64,000 bases of DNA from Amylostereum areolatum. Lineage: Eukaryota > Basidiomycota > Agaricomycetes > Russulales > Stereaceae. Positions 20,399 to 29,690 of this stretch are shown piece by piece. The DNA is taken from NCBI GenBank assembly GCA_012932865.1, contig SAXG01000019.1:124001-188000 (forward strand). Reading direction: 5' to 3'. A model generated the notes under the pieces. That model saw nothing but the letters and a program-made list of their open reading frames with translations, searched no databases and was not told where the DNA came from. Both the position numbers and the translations under genes were made by a program. Within the stretch, counting starts at the first letter, position 1, and every line of letters starts with the position of its first letter.

Positions 20399-23300
20399 GG
20401 GGGCTGACGATGTACACGGCATCTGAAGCCCAAGTTTCTGTTTCTCGCTCGTCTGGTTTTGTGGCGCCTCGGTGGTCTGGTTCTCGTTTACATATGCGCA
20501 TTGTTGATTCGGACTGTACTACTACGGGGGATATCCCCATTATGACTTCTCTTACGGACTCTATCGGTACGGGCACGCGTCCCGTTGTTATTTTAGATAC
20601 TCAGGCCTCGATTTGTGAGCCTTCGGCGTTGGATATGGCTTCGGTTTCGGCTTCAGTTTTGGATACGGCTCTGGATACGGACTCGGTTTTGGATATGGAC
20701 CCTGTGAAGTCAGGGACAACGCCGTGCGATGGAAGGGGCACGGCGCCCAAATCATGTTATATGGCACCTGGAACGGCTCAATGGACGCTTCGTCGCTTAA
20801 GGGAAGACAAACCCGAAAGTGCGATTGCAATCCTTCGCATCTGGACACACCACCGACGCCGTGACGAGGCTACTTATGAAGCCATCAAGGAAATAACCGG
20901 CATGGGAGACGAGTTAGCATGTCAAGCTCTACTAGAGCTCGCCACTCCTATGCAGTTCATACGCTCCGCCAGCGCCAAGGAACAAACGGTCATTCCCACA
21001 CAACTGGTGGTAGATTCCAAACGCATTGTCAAAGCTCTCGCACTCCTGGACAGTGGTTGCACTGGCTCGTGTATCAACACGAAGTTTGTGCAGGAAAATC
21101 ACATCCCCACGCGACGGACTGCTCGCCCAATCCCAGTACGAAATGCAGACGGCACTCTCAACACAGGAGGTCCCATTACGGAATATGTCACACTTCGCCT
21201 AAATATTCAAGACCATGAAGAAAACATTGACCTGGCGGTCTCCAATCTAGGAGATACGGACCTTTTCATTGGACATGAGTGGCTAAAGAAGCACAACCCT
21301 CACATCAACTGGAAATCCGGGTCAATTGAATTTGACCGATGCCCTATCAGCTGCTCTCGTCCCCCTCCCCTCCTCAATATCGATGAGGATGAAGAGGAGG
21401 AGGAAGAGCCAGTCCACATGGAAAAGGACGAGCAGCTGTTTGCTTTCGACTGGGATGGCTACAAAGCGACATACCACATCCGGACCCATGCATCGGACAT
21501 TGCAATTGAAGAACACGCTAAGAAAAAGGAACAGACCTTCTCTGAGCGAGTCCCAACGGCGTACCACGAATTCAAGGACATCTTTGACAAAGACGACTTC
21601 GACAAGCTCCCGGAGCGACGCCCATGGGACCACGCCATTGAGCTCACTCCTAACTTCAAACCGGTTGATTGCAAAGTTTACCCCCTCACATTGGACGAGC
21701 AGAAGCAACTGGACGCCTTTCTGGAAGAGAACCTGAGATCTGGCCGGATCCAACCGTCCAAATCACCCATGGCCTCCCCATTCTTCTTCATCAAGAAAAA
21801 AGACGGCTCGCTACGTCCTGTGCAGGACTATCGAAAGCTCAATGAGATGACAATAAAGAACCGTTACCCGCTCCCGCTCATCCAAGAGTTGGTTGACAAA
21901 CTTAAAGGAGCACGGCACTTTACCAAGCTCGATGTCCGATGGGGGTACAACAATGTTCGGATTAAAGAAGGGGACGAGTGGAAAGCTGCATTCCGCACGA
22001 ACAAAGGTCTCTACGAGCCTACGGTCATGTTCTTCGGACTCACCAACTCCCCGTCTACGTTCCAAGCCATGATGAATGACCTGTTCAAAGACTTGATCCA
22101 TCAAGGAGTCGTGGTCGTCTATTTGGACGACATCCTCATCTTCACACATACGCTAGAAGAACATCGTCGGATAGTCAAGGAGGTCCTTCGGATCCTGCGA
22201 GAAAACAAACTCTATCTGAAGCCAGAAAAGTGCGAGTTTGAGAAGGCAGAAATCGAATACCTGGGCATGATTGTCGGCGGAGGAAGGGTTCGCATGGATC
22301 CAGCAAAGGTCGCGGCAATCACCAATTGGCCAGCCCCCAAAACGAAGAAACAACTTCAATCGTTTTTGGGCTTTTGCAACTTCTACCGTCGCTTTATCAA
22401 GGACTTCAGCGGCATTGCTCACCCAATGACTAAACTCACTGGGAAGACGGAATGGGTCTGGGACACCCCACAGCAGGAGGCTTTTCAGGAACTCAAGCGA
22501 CGTATAACATCACAGCCAGTTCTAGCAATCCCTACAGACGATGGACAGTTCCGTGTCGAGGCGGACTCCTCTGACTATGCCACAGGCGCGGTACTTTCGC
22601 AACAACAGGACAATGGCAAATGGCACCCAGTCGCCTTCCTCTCAAAGTCCCTCAGCGAAGCTGAGAGGAACTATGAGATTTATGACAAGGAATTACTGGC
22701 CATCATGACGGCACTAGAGGAATGGCGACAATACCTCATGGGGGCACGACAGGAGTTTGAAATCTGGTCGGATCATCGCAATCTCACGTACTTCCGCAAG
22801 GCGCAGAAGCTAAATCGGAGACAAGCACGATGGTTAACGGAGCTACAAGAGTATCATTGTACGCTACTCCACAAACCTGGCAAAACAATGGGCAAACCCG
22901 ATGCTATTTCCCGACTAGCGGGCCTTGAGAAGGGGGAGAAAGACAATGAAAACATCGTCCTCCTGAAACCAGAACTCTTTCGCGCCCTCAACCATGCAGG
23001 AATTATAACCAACGGACCTGACAATACCTTCATTGAGCGGATTCAAGAGGCTACCTTACTCCGAGACCATGCAGTAGAACGCGCCTTAGCACTCAAAGTA
23101 AAGGGATGGCTGGAACATGCAGATGGAACGGTCACCTGGCAACACAGACTCTATGTCCCAAGAGACAAAGGACTCCGTGCAGACATCATCCAGGCTCACC
23201 ATGACGGCCCGCTTGTCGGTCATCCAGGACGATACAAGACCCACGAGCTCATCACGCGCAACTACTGGTGGCCTGCCATTAGAGATGACGTCCGAAAATA

Positions 23301-24570
23301 TGTCGAAGGATGTGAGACCTGCCAACGTACCAAGATTAGACACGATCGTATTGCCGCTCCACTCCACCCACATGACCCACCACAAGCACCTTGGGAGCAC
23401 GTATCCATTGACTTCGTCATGCCACTCCCGGTCTCGGATGGAAAAGACGCCATCTGCAATGTGAACTGCATGGGTACCAAGCAGGTTGTATTCTGGGCCA
23501 CGACCAAAGACCTAACAGAGGACGAACTCGCCTTCGAGTACCTACGCGAGGTGGTCCCCCATCATGGAATTCCTAGAAAGATCGTCAGTGACCGCGGCAG
23601 CGTCTTTGTCTCCAAGTTCACCACGGCATTGTTCCAATTGCTAGGCATTGAAGGGAACCCGTCCACGGCGTATCACCCTCAGACGGATGGACAGACCGAA
23701 CGCTCCAACATGACCATGGAAAACTACCTTCGCATCTTCGTCAATCAGCGACAAGACAATTGGACACGTTACCTCCCACTTGCCATGACTGCGCTCAACA
23801 ACATGGTCCATAGTTCGATTGGGATGTCTCCCAACTTTGCCAACTATGGTCGGGAACTCTACCTGGGGACAAACCCTCGACGTGAGACAGACAACCCATC
23901 GGCGAACGAGTTTGCACAACGCATGCGAGACATCTATGAGGAAGCCCGCTCTGCGCTAAAGGCAGCACAGGACGATCAAAAGCGCTTTTACGATCGCAAG
24001 AAGGACGAACCAATAGATTACAAAATTGGCGACTTCGTCTGGCTGGAAGCCAAGACTAGAGATGGCCAAACTGTAATCAAAACGGCACGTCCTATGCAAA
24101 AGCTAGATGACAAGCGCTTTGGTCCTTTCGAAATCCTGGAGAAAGTTGGAGCATCGGCTTACAAGCTTCGCCTCCCTACATCCTGGTCACGAAAACATCC
24201 GGTCTTCAACGAGTCCCTCCTATCTCCACACAACGGTCCCGCCTTTGACAACCAGAAAACACCTGCACCTCCACCCCTAGAGTTAGTCCAAGGAGAGGAA
24301 GTCTATGAGGTTGAAAAGATTATAGACTCCAAGAAAGTTGGTTGCGGCTTCAAGTACCTTGTCAAATGGAAAGGCTACCCAGACAATGACAATACTTGGG
24401 AACCTCTTGCCAATCTCCAGAATGCCAAGAAACGTATTGACGACTTCCACCGCGAGCACCCAGGTGCCCCGAAACCTGCACGCCTTAATCGTTGGGAACT
24501 CCTGGCGGAAGAGGAAGCTGGATCTGATTGCGACGAGGACGTCGAATCTAAGGAAGGGGTGATGTCATGA
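20395..24570 (+). CDS. pol: Chromovirus pol polyprotein (element 3)
   Basis: Full-length Ty3/gypsy pol open from the gag overlap to 24570. Order: a repetitive acidic N-terminus, aspartic protease (LALLDSGCTGSCIN), reverse transcriptase (LRPVQDYRKLN, VVVYLDDILIF with YLDD), RNase H (RVEADSSDYATGAVLS), integrase zinc domain (GPLVGHPGRYKTH, CETCQRTKI), DDE core (SIDFVMPLP, SDRGSVFV, AYHPQTDGQTERS) and a chromodomain (EEVYEVEKIIDSK, YLVKWKGYPDNDNTWEP). There is no in-frame stop or shift, so it could be active or only recently silenced. It probably needs a -1 shift from gag. The first in-frame codon at 20395 is TTG, not ATG. Confidence 0.92.
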   Translation: MRGLTMYTASEAQVSVSRSSGFVAPRWSGSRLHMRIVDSDCTTTGDIPIMTSLTDSIGTGTRPVVILDTQASICEPSALDMASVSASVLDTALDTDSVLDMDPVKSGTTPCDGRGTAPKSCYMAPGTAQWTLRRLREDKPESAIAILRIWTHHRRRDEATYEAIKEITGMGDELACQALLELATPMQFIRSASAKEQTVIPTQLVVDSKRIVKALALLDSGCTGSCINTKFVQENHIPTRRTARPIPVRNADGTLNTGGPITEYVTLRLNIQDHEENIDLAVSNLGDTDLFIGHEWLKKHNPHINWKSGSIEFDRCPISCSRPPPLLNIDEDEEEEEEPVHMEKDEQLFAFDWDGYKATYHIRTHASDIAIEEHAKKKEQTFSERVPTAYHEFKDIFDKDDFDKLPERRPWDHAIELTPNFKPVDCKVYPLTLDEQKQLDAFLEENLRSGRIQPSKSPMASPFFFIKKKDGSLRPVQDYRKLNEMTIKNRYPLPLIQELVDKLKGARHFTKLDVRWGYNNVRIKEGDEWKAAFRTNKGLYEPTVMFFGLTNSPSTFQAMMNDLFKDLIHQGVVVVYLDDILIFTHTLEEHRRIVKEVLRILRENKLYLKPEKCEFEKAEIEYLGMIVGGGRVRMDPAKVAAITNWPAPKTKKQLQSFLGFCNFYRRFIKDFSGIAHPMTKLTGKTEWVWDTPQQEAFQELKRRITSQPVLAIPTDDGQFRVEADSSDYATGAVLSQQQDNGKWHPVAFLSKSLSEAERNYEIYDKELLAIMTALEEWRQYLMGARQEFEIWSDHRNLTYFRKAQKLNRRQARWLTELQEYHCTLLHKPGKTMGKPDAISRLAGLEKGEKDNENIVLLKPELFRALNHAGIITNGPDNTFIERIQEATLLRDHAVERALALKVKGWLEHADGTVTWQHRLYVPRDKGLRADIIQAHHDGPLVGHPGRYKTHELITRNYWWPAIRDDVRKYVEGCETCQRTKIRHDRIAAPLHPHDPPQAPWEHVSIDFVMPLPVSDGKDAICNVNCMGTKQVVFWATTKDLTEDELAFEYLREVVPHHGIPRKIVSDRGSVFVSKFTTALFQLLGIEGNPSTAYHPQTDGQTERSNMTMENYLRIFVNQRQDNWTRYLPLAMTALNNMVHSSIGMSPNFANYGRELYLGTNPRRETDNPSANEFAQRMRDIYEEARSALKAAQDDQKRFYDRKKDEPIDYKIGDFVWLEAKTRDGQTVIKTARPMQKLDDKRFGPFEILEKVGASAYKLRLPTSWSRKHPVFNESLLSPHNGPAFDNQKTPAPPPLELVQGEEVYEVEKIIDSKKVGCGFKYLVKWKGYPDNDNTWEPLANLQNAKKRIDDFHREHPGAPKPARLNRWELLAEEEAGSDCDEDVESKEGVMS
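24549..24562 (+). promoter_or_regulatory. Polypurine tract of element 3
   Basis: AAGGAAGGGGTGA immediately before the 3' LTR; it overlaps the last codons of pol. Confidence 0.7.
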
Positions 24571-25023
24571 ACGGTCTATAATTTTCTTTTTTTTACTTTA
24601 CATCGGTTACACGCTTTAGGACTTATTGGCTTATCACCGGTCCGGCTCCACTTTGGCCCGGACCCGGTTCATCTATATCCCACTCGGGCCCACGTGACTC
24701 ATCTCGGCCCAGGTCTGACTCCTTTCCCTTGACTCATGCTGTACAATACTGACTCATGCTGTGCTCTTTTACATACGACTGCTTACTTATACTAGGTCTG
24801 CTTACTGATCGCCGTGTATCGGTTGCTTACCTAAGTCTCTCTCCTCTTGTGTATATAAGGCTCGCTCTCGCTGTACATATCCCTTATCTCGAGCTAGTCA
24901 ATTCTACCGACTTTGCTTGCTTTCCCTCGTCTGTCGCCGTGTCTGATCGGCTCCCCTCTGTCGTCCTCATCTTCTAGTCAGCTGTGTCGTAACTTGGTGC
25001 TGTCGCACTAGTCGTTGCTGACA
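24563..25023 (+). repeat. 3' LTR of element 3
   Basis: Same termini as the 5' LTR (TGTCATGAACGG ... GTTGCTGACA), about 95 percent identical by eye, with TATATAAGG near 24852. Its right edge meets a coding exon of a KDZ gene. Confidence 0.9.
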
Positions 25024-26454
25024 GCAAACCCAAACTGTTGCAGATTCCCGAGGTCGAGCCACTGCCGACGGATCCTCAATAGCTCGATCAGCCGAGTCTA
25101 CCGAGAGTCAGAATCTGCTACCGAGACGTGGAGAGAAAGAAAATACCTTTGTTGTGTTGGGGGCTTCAGGCTTCGTCACTCGTCGAATCTTTCGCATGTA
25201 TGCATTTGTAACTGTCTTGCACTCGAGGTTGTCTAACTGTGCATCGTCGAGACACCGAAAGGTGAATGCGGTCTTCGGCACGTCTTGACTTGCCGGGTAC
25301 AGTCCGCAGGAAAGAAGTTGGTGATCCTCTGGCTCCCGAGGAGGTCCGCAAACACAGAAGCGCACACCAATATGATGCAAGCCTGAAGGGTCGACAAGCA
25401 CCATGACTCTATTTTGAAAAAGGTCTGTCGTTGGCGCTTCATTGTTCGGTATGGGACCGTCGGTGGTATCTCCCTCCTTTGCATCCGCCTCAGCCTCGAC
25501 TTCGGCAGCATCCTCGGTATCATCGGCAGGATCCTTGGCGTAATCGGGGGGCTCGACTGGTACGCGAGGGTCATCAGGGTCATCGTCATCGTCAACAGTG
25601 AGGCCCTCCTCTTCGGGAACAAGGGCGCACATTGACAAATCCTTAAACGCTGCTGACGAGGATGCTGCCGAAGATGTGGCCGAGGTATCCCAAGAGCCCT
25701 GGATTTGAACTTCAACCTGTCGGGAGAGCTCGGGAATTGGATTCATAGGACATTCGTCTCCGTCGTGGCCCACACAGATGCATACTCCAGCATCACGGAG
25801 CCAGGCGGGAGCATAGAACTTACCATTCCACCTTTGTACTCGGTGGAAGGGCGTGTACACATGGGTTTCCCGAAGGCAGAAAGAGCACATGTGCCGACCA
25901 CGAAAGCAGTTGCTGCATCGCCAAGTTGCCTCGTGATTTTTGCACCGTCGGCAGAGCTTGTCCGGGGGAGGGGCATCTCTTTCAACAATCTTGTGAAGGT
26001 ACGAGGCCTCTACGTCCAGCCACTCTCGCATATACATGACTGATGTCTGCCGAGCATCCCTGTCAGATGAATCTTAAGGCATACAGCCCAAGCTACGCAC
26101 CTTTCCTTGTGTGCTCGTCTCCCTAACGCCAAAGTCCTCCTCATCATCCCAGTAGTTGTCAACGAGAAACTCCTGTGGAATCCCATACGAGTCAACGGGA
26201 GGCAGGTGGGTAGGGCCTGGGGCGGACGGTCCTGCCTGGGATGGGCCTGCCTGGGACGGGCCTGCCTGCGGCTGTGGAGAGGCCTTCTGGGATCGTCCAC
26301 GCTTTGCTTTTGGCTTGTCGTCCCAGGGTATCAACTTCTCGGCTTTCTTGGACTTAACCCTGGTTTTGATACGAGCACCTCTTGAATTGTACGACTCTCT
26401 CTCGCTATATTCGCTAGAGGAGGGGGACTCGCGGCGACTTCGATTACGATGCAT
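25024..26454 (-). pseudogene. KDZ-transposase-associated CxC2 gene, cut by LTR
   Basis: N-terminal half of a Kyakuja-Dileera-Zisupton (KDZ) transposase gene. Starts at 26454 (MHRNRSRRESPSSSEYSERE), with a basic region, a GPSQA repeat, and an intron before MYMREWLDVEASYL. Then comes the cysteine cluster (CRRCKNHEATWRCSNC, MCSFC), an acidic Asp/Glu stretch and the conserved CxC2 core (VLVDPSGLHHIGVRFCVC, LYPASQDVPKTAFTF, LDDAQLDNLECKT). An intron follows (GTATTTTC ... CGGTAG, about 25149 to 25094), after which the family sequence resumes as ELLRIRRQWLDLGNLQQFGF and stops exactly at the LTR edge. The catalytic transposase domain is missing. Family assignment is by recognition of the CxC2 pattern. 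Confidence 0.75.
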
Positions 26455-26548
26455 GGTTTGACAGAAGAAGGGGGGAAAGGGAAAGGAATAACTGAAATTA
26501 GGAAGCTAAGGTATATAGAGACTTCAGGCCAAGGCACAATACTATCTG

Positions 26549-27842
26549 CTATCGATGTAAGAAATCTCCGACATAAGACCATTGTGGATAGGGGAGAGAG
26601 CAAGCTGTGTGTAATGGCTGTCTCATGTATCCTGCAATACACAAATGTTCTTCTAAACTTGCCGATACACCGTGGAGGACGAAATAACCTGAGAAAAGGG
26701 CTACTGAGCCCGAAGGCCATAAGCATCTGACACCGAACGAGTGAAGCTCAAGAACTGTGTCCGGAGAGCCGCCGAGTGACAGAACCAAGTCATACCACTC
26801 GGGACGACTACTCGCATGGTCTCGGTGGGCTGGCGAGGCTCGGTTGCCGATGACTGCAACTACATTGAAAACAAATGCCCAATATTGCAAATGGTCTGCA
26901 AACTCTGGATGTTGTCCAAGCCTAACGAGACATTCTCTGGTCACCGCGTACAGTTGAGGGTGGACAACAGCCAGGATAGCTGAAAGCAGGGAAGCATCCT
27001 CGGCAACTTCTTCCATCCAGCTGGCAACACTAGTCCAGTGCTTGCGAAGATCTTTTGAGGGTTGGATTTTGGATGAGAAGCCCTACAAGACATTAAGCTA
27101 GAAGGAAAAGGATGTGAATAAATGTGTTACATTTTGTGCAAGATGGTGCCATGCGGGGGTGAAGTTCGCTGACCCTCTCGGCACAGTCTTTGCTTGCTCG
27201 GCAGGCATGTAATAGGCTTCGTTGTCTCGCCAGTGACTTGCCATGTCGCTAGGCCTGACCTGGGGCGCATAGGACTCCATTGCATCGCGTATATGATGTA
27301 CTGATGCTAGTAATCGAGCCTTGAAGGATGTGAGACAATGTGGGGAGATTATGAGAAGGGGGAATACCTGGGTTTTCTCAGAGAGTAAGCCCGGGAGAAG
27401 CCAAGCGAGAAGTTTGCCGGTTCGGTCGGTGACAACACATGCCCAGTTGACGGACTCTACCAAGGGAGGGAATGCTTTGATGAAGTCTGCCTCGGCAAGC
27501 GGATTTCTTCCGTCCTGTGCTCCAATGCTGGCAACGTACTGTGCGGCATCAAAAGGGATGACGACTGGCAATGTATGAGTACCTCGGCAGCACATTGAGG
27601 ACTGGGGACTTACTTTTTCTCCCGAGGGCTTCGGCAAGGTCTACAGCAATAGTCCGAAGCTCTTGCGCAAGCTGCTGACTGATGACCGGGGGATGGGGTA
27701 CTTCAGGGATAGGGAGATGGGAACGGGATGCAAGCTCTGCATGAAAGCAGCCGACGAGGTACTCTGCTGCCGAATCAGAAAGGAGCAGCTGCCAGTCCGA
27801 AGGAATAGGCAACGTGCACTCGTCGGCTGGCTTCCAGCCCAT
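26549..27842 (-). CDS. TET/JBP-family 2-oxoglutarate/Fe(II) dioxygenase
   Basis: Fungal TET/JBP-type oxygenase, a family that oxidises 5-methylcytosine or thymine in DNA; known in basidiomycetes as expanded copies linked to KDZ transposons. Spliced pieces: MGWKPADECTLPIP start, VVIPFDAAQYVAS, WACVVTDRTGKLLAWLLPG, ARLLASVHHIRDAME, WRDNEAYYMPAE, KDLRKHWTSVASWMEE, then the core with the iron-binding HxD in NRASPAHRDHASSRPEW, the strand LELHSFGVRCLWPSGSVAL, and the second histidine in SGYFVLHGVSA. Introns are at about 27075-27125, 27320-27366 and 27563-27612. The frame is open upstream to an ATG at 27965, so the start could be earlier. All exons join without a stop, so it may be functional. The substrate base is not predictable from this. 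Confidence 0.75.
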
Positions 27843-28020
27843 GAATAGATAAAAACGAGGGTGATTGAATTTGGAGATCAAATGGGTGGGTGGGGTCTGA
27901 AAGTGGATGTTTGAAGATTGAGATCTTATAACAATCGGACATGAGGTAATGATTGCCAATGTCAATCGTCACATTGTGGTACTCTACTACTTAAGAGGGT
28001 TCGGTACAGCACACCCGGCG

Positions 28021-29013
28021 CTACATCTCCATCTTGGGAGAAATGGTATCACCTGCCAAAGACCCCTCGCCAGAATTCTCCTCGCCAGAATTCTCCTCGC
28101 CAGAATTCTCCTCACCAGGATTCTCCTCGCCAATTCCCTGCCAAGCAAGGTGGTTTGCTCCTGTCAACACCCACATTCTATGCATGTCTTTGAGAACTTG
28201 CGACTCCTTCTCCACGGTGTCCTTCAGGTGGTTAACAAGGTCGGTTCGTCGTTCGAGAGAGTTGTTGACAAGGTCTTCATGCTGGCGAAGGACCCTTTCA
28301 ATGTTGCGACAGGCTTGTCCCAATCCTACCGAGAGTTTAGGACAGAACCAGCAGGAGAAGACAAACTCACCTGATGAGACTTCTGCCACATCTGGCAGGA
28401 TCCTGGGCTCCTGGGAGGTTCCGCTTGCATGTCTTTCCTGCATCTCTTTGTAGTACTGACGAGCTTGAAGAGGCTACCTTTGTTAGAAGATGGGCAATGG
28501 GCTTGAATTCAAAAGAACTCACTGGATTTTCGAGCCACATTTCAACCGCCCGAATGGCGGACCGGCCTCTGCCACTCTGGATGACAAAATGCTCGGTCCA
28601 CCAGTCGTTGACGGTTGTTCGGCATCCCTGAACCTCGGCACGGGTCAACGGACCCTTCGGTAAAAGTACGTCTAGGTCTTATAAAGTTACGTTTGGCGGA
28701 GGAGCATTGCAGAGATTGTATATATCCACGAGCCAGGGATTCTGGCTCAAATGCTGGGGTGTCTCAACCAAAAACTGGCTGGTCAGTCTGATTATGTCAC
28801 TCTGAGAGATCATGAGAGATTTGTGTTTAAGTGGGGAAAGACATAACCTACCGCCTCGGCACGAAGACCCTCGCGAAAACAATCCAGGATGTTCCTAGGC
28901 GTGGCGAGGTCTTGGCGCATACGGCGTAGCCAAGATGTGGCAGCATATATCTCGGCAACATGAATGAATTCTTTGTAGGAGGGGTCGAGAACGATGGTGG
29001 CAATGGTTGACAT
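28021..29013 (-). pseudogene. Unknown gene upstream of the TET/JBP gene, one stop codon
   Basis: A spliced minus-strand gene of no known function. Start MSTIATIVLDPSYKEF; next exon SDIIRLTSQFLVETPQHLSQ. An in-frame TAA (28679-28681) falls between NAPPPNVTL and DLDVLLPKGPLTRAE with protein-like sequence in the same frame on both sides; a CAA to TAA change would explain it. Then TTVNDWWTEHFVIQSGRGRSA, YYKEMQERHASG, a heptad-like helical stretch (IERVLRQHEDLVNNSLERRT) likely to form a coiled coil, and a tail of four GEENS-type repeats encoded by a 15-bp tandem repeat. Same orientation as, and about 180 bp from, the TET/JBP gene, suggesting it belongs to the same mobile unit. Confidence 0.55.
28066..28125. 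repeat. 15-bp tandem repeat, four copies, coding
   Basis: Unit CTCGCCAGAATTCTC repeated at 28066, 28081, 28096 and (degenerate) 28111. On the minus strand it encodes the GEENS pentapeptide in the unknown gene above. Confidence 0.9.
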
Positions 29014-29162
29014 GAGTGCAAGTGGTCAAGAGAGAGGTCTGCAATCCGATTATGAGAAGTGTTCGGGAATTGCCTGGTGTCCCGAAGGGCTGGGCATTTG
29101 TCTTGTGCCCCGAGCATTTCTGTCACATCTGCCACACCACGCCCCTCTGCTTTCCTCCCTCC

Positions 29163-29483
29163 ATGGCATCCCCTATTCCGCCTTCTGTGTCCCAATCCTC
29201 CTTGATTGAAATGTGTGCAGCGGATATGGTTGAATACCTAGGTTCTCGGATAGGGCAAGCAGCTCGGTGGTTATCCGAAACCTCGTCCCGACGGTGTACC
29301 GATGAGGATCCCGAGAGTGGTGACTTCAAAAGTGCATGGGATCATGATCCATACGTCAAAGTTTGTGTACAACATGAGCTGGTGGGTCATTCTATGTGTT
29401 TCTGGAATGTTGGCTTACCTGTCTTAGAACCTGATCATGACAGTGATCGGGGTACATCAGGGATCCTACCCCCTAGTTATTGA
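29163..29483 (+). CDS. Short hypothetical ORF
   Basis: Starts MASPIPPSVSQSSLIEM and continues with a plausible amphipathic stretch (VEYLGSRIGQAARWLSET, then RRCTDEDPESGD). The frame is also open upstream to 29016. It is divergent from the unknown minus-strand gene at 28021-29013 and runs into an AT-rich repeat region, so it may be a 3'-truncated gene or chance coding. I recognise no family. Confidence 0.3.
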   Translation: MASPIPPSVSQSSLIEMCAADMVEYLGSRIGQAARWLSETSSRRCTDEDPESGDFKSAWDHDPYVKVCVQHELVGHSMCFWNVGLPVLEPDHDSDRGTSGILPPSY

Positions 29484-29690
29484 AGGTAATTGACCGTAAT
29501 TGTGCTCAGTTAACGTCAATTACTGTCAGTTACTGGAAGTTGGTAATTACAGCAAATTACGTAGGTCAGCCTGAGTTATTTTTTTTACTTGAGTATAGTT
29601 ACTTGTTATTGATTCAATTACCTTCAATTACCATCCCAGACACCCCTAGAATAAGGCAGGCAGGTAGCCACAGTAATTAAAGGTAATTGC
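29484..29690. repeat. Cluster of GTAATTG / CAATTAC motifs
   Basis: AT-rich stretch in which GGTAATTG-like words and their complements occur about ten times in both orientations (for example near 29484, 29494, 29513, 29542, 29617, 29627 and 29679). The density suggests subterminal transposase-binding repeats or a decayed small element. It lies about 470 bp beyond the start of the KDZ-associated genes. Confidence 0.55.

Larger units (their letters stand above)
17505..25023 (+). mobile_element. Ty3/gypsy chromovirus, element 3, both LTRs present
   Basis: Two similar LTRs (17505-17961 and 24563-25023) enclose gag-like frames and a 1,391-codon pol open frame. The LTRs differ at roughly 20 positions plus one short T-run indel, so they are not from a very recent insertion. 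The flanks differ: GAATG on the left and GCAAA on the right, so there is no target-site duplication. The left flank is element 2 gag and the right flank is a KDZ gene, so the ends come from different insertion sites. Confidence 0.9.
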
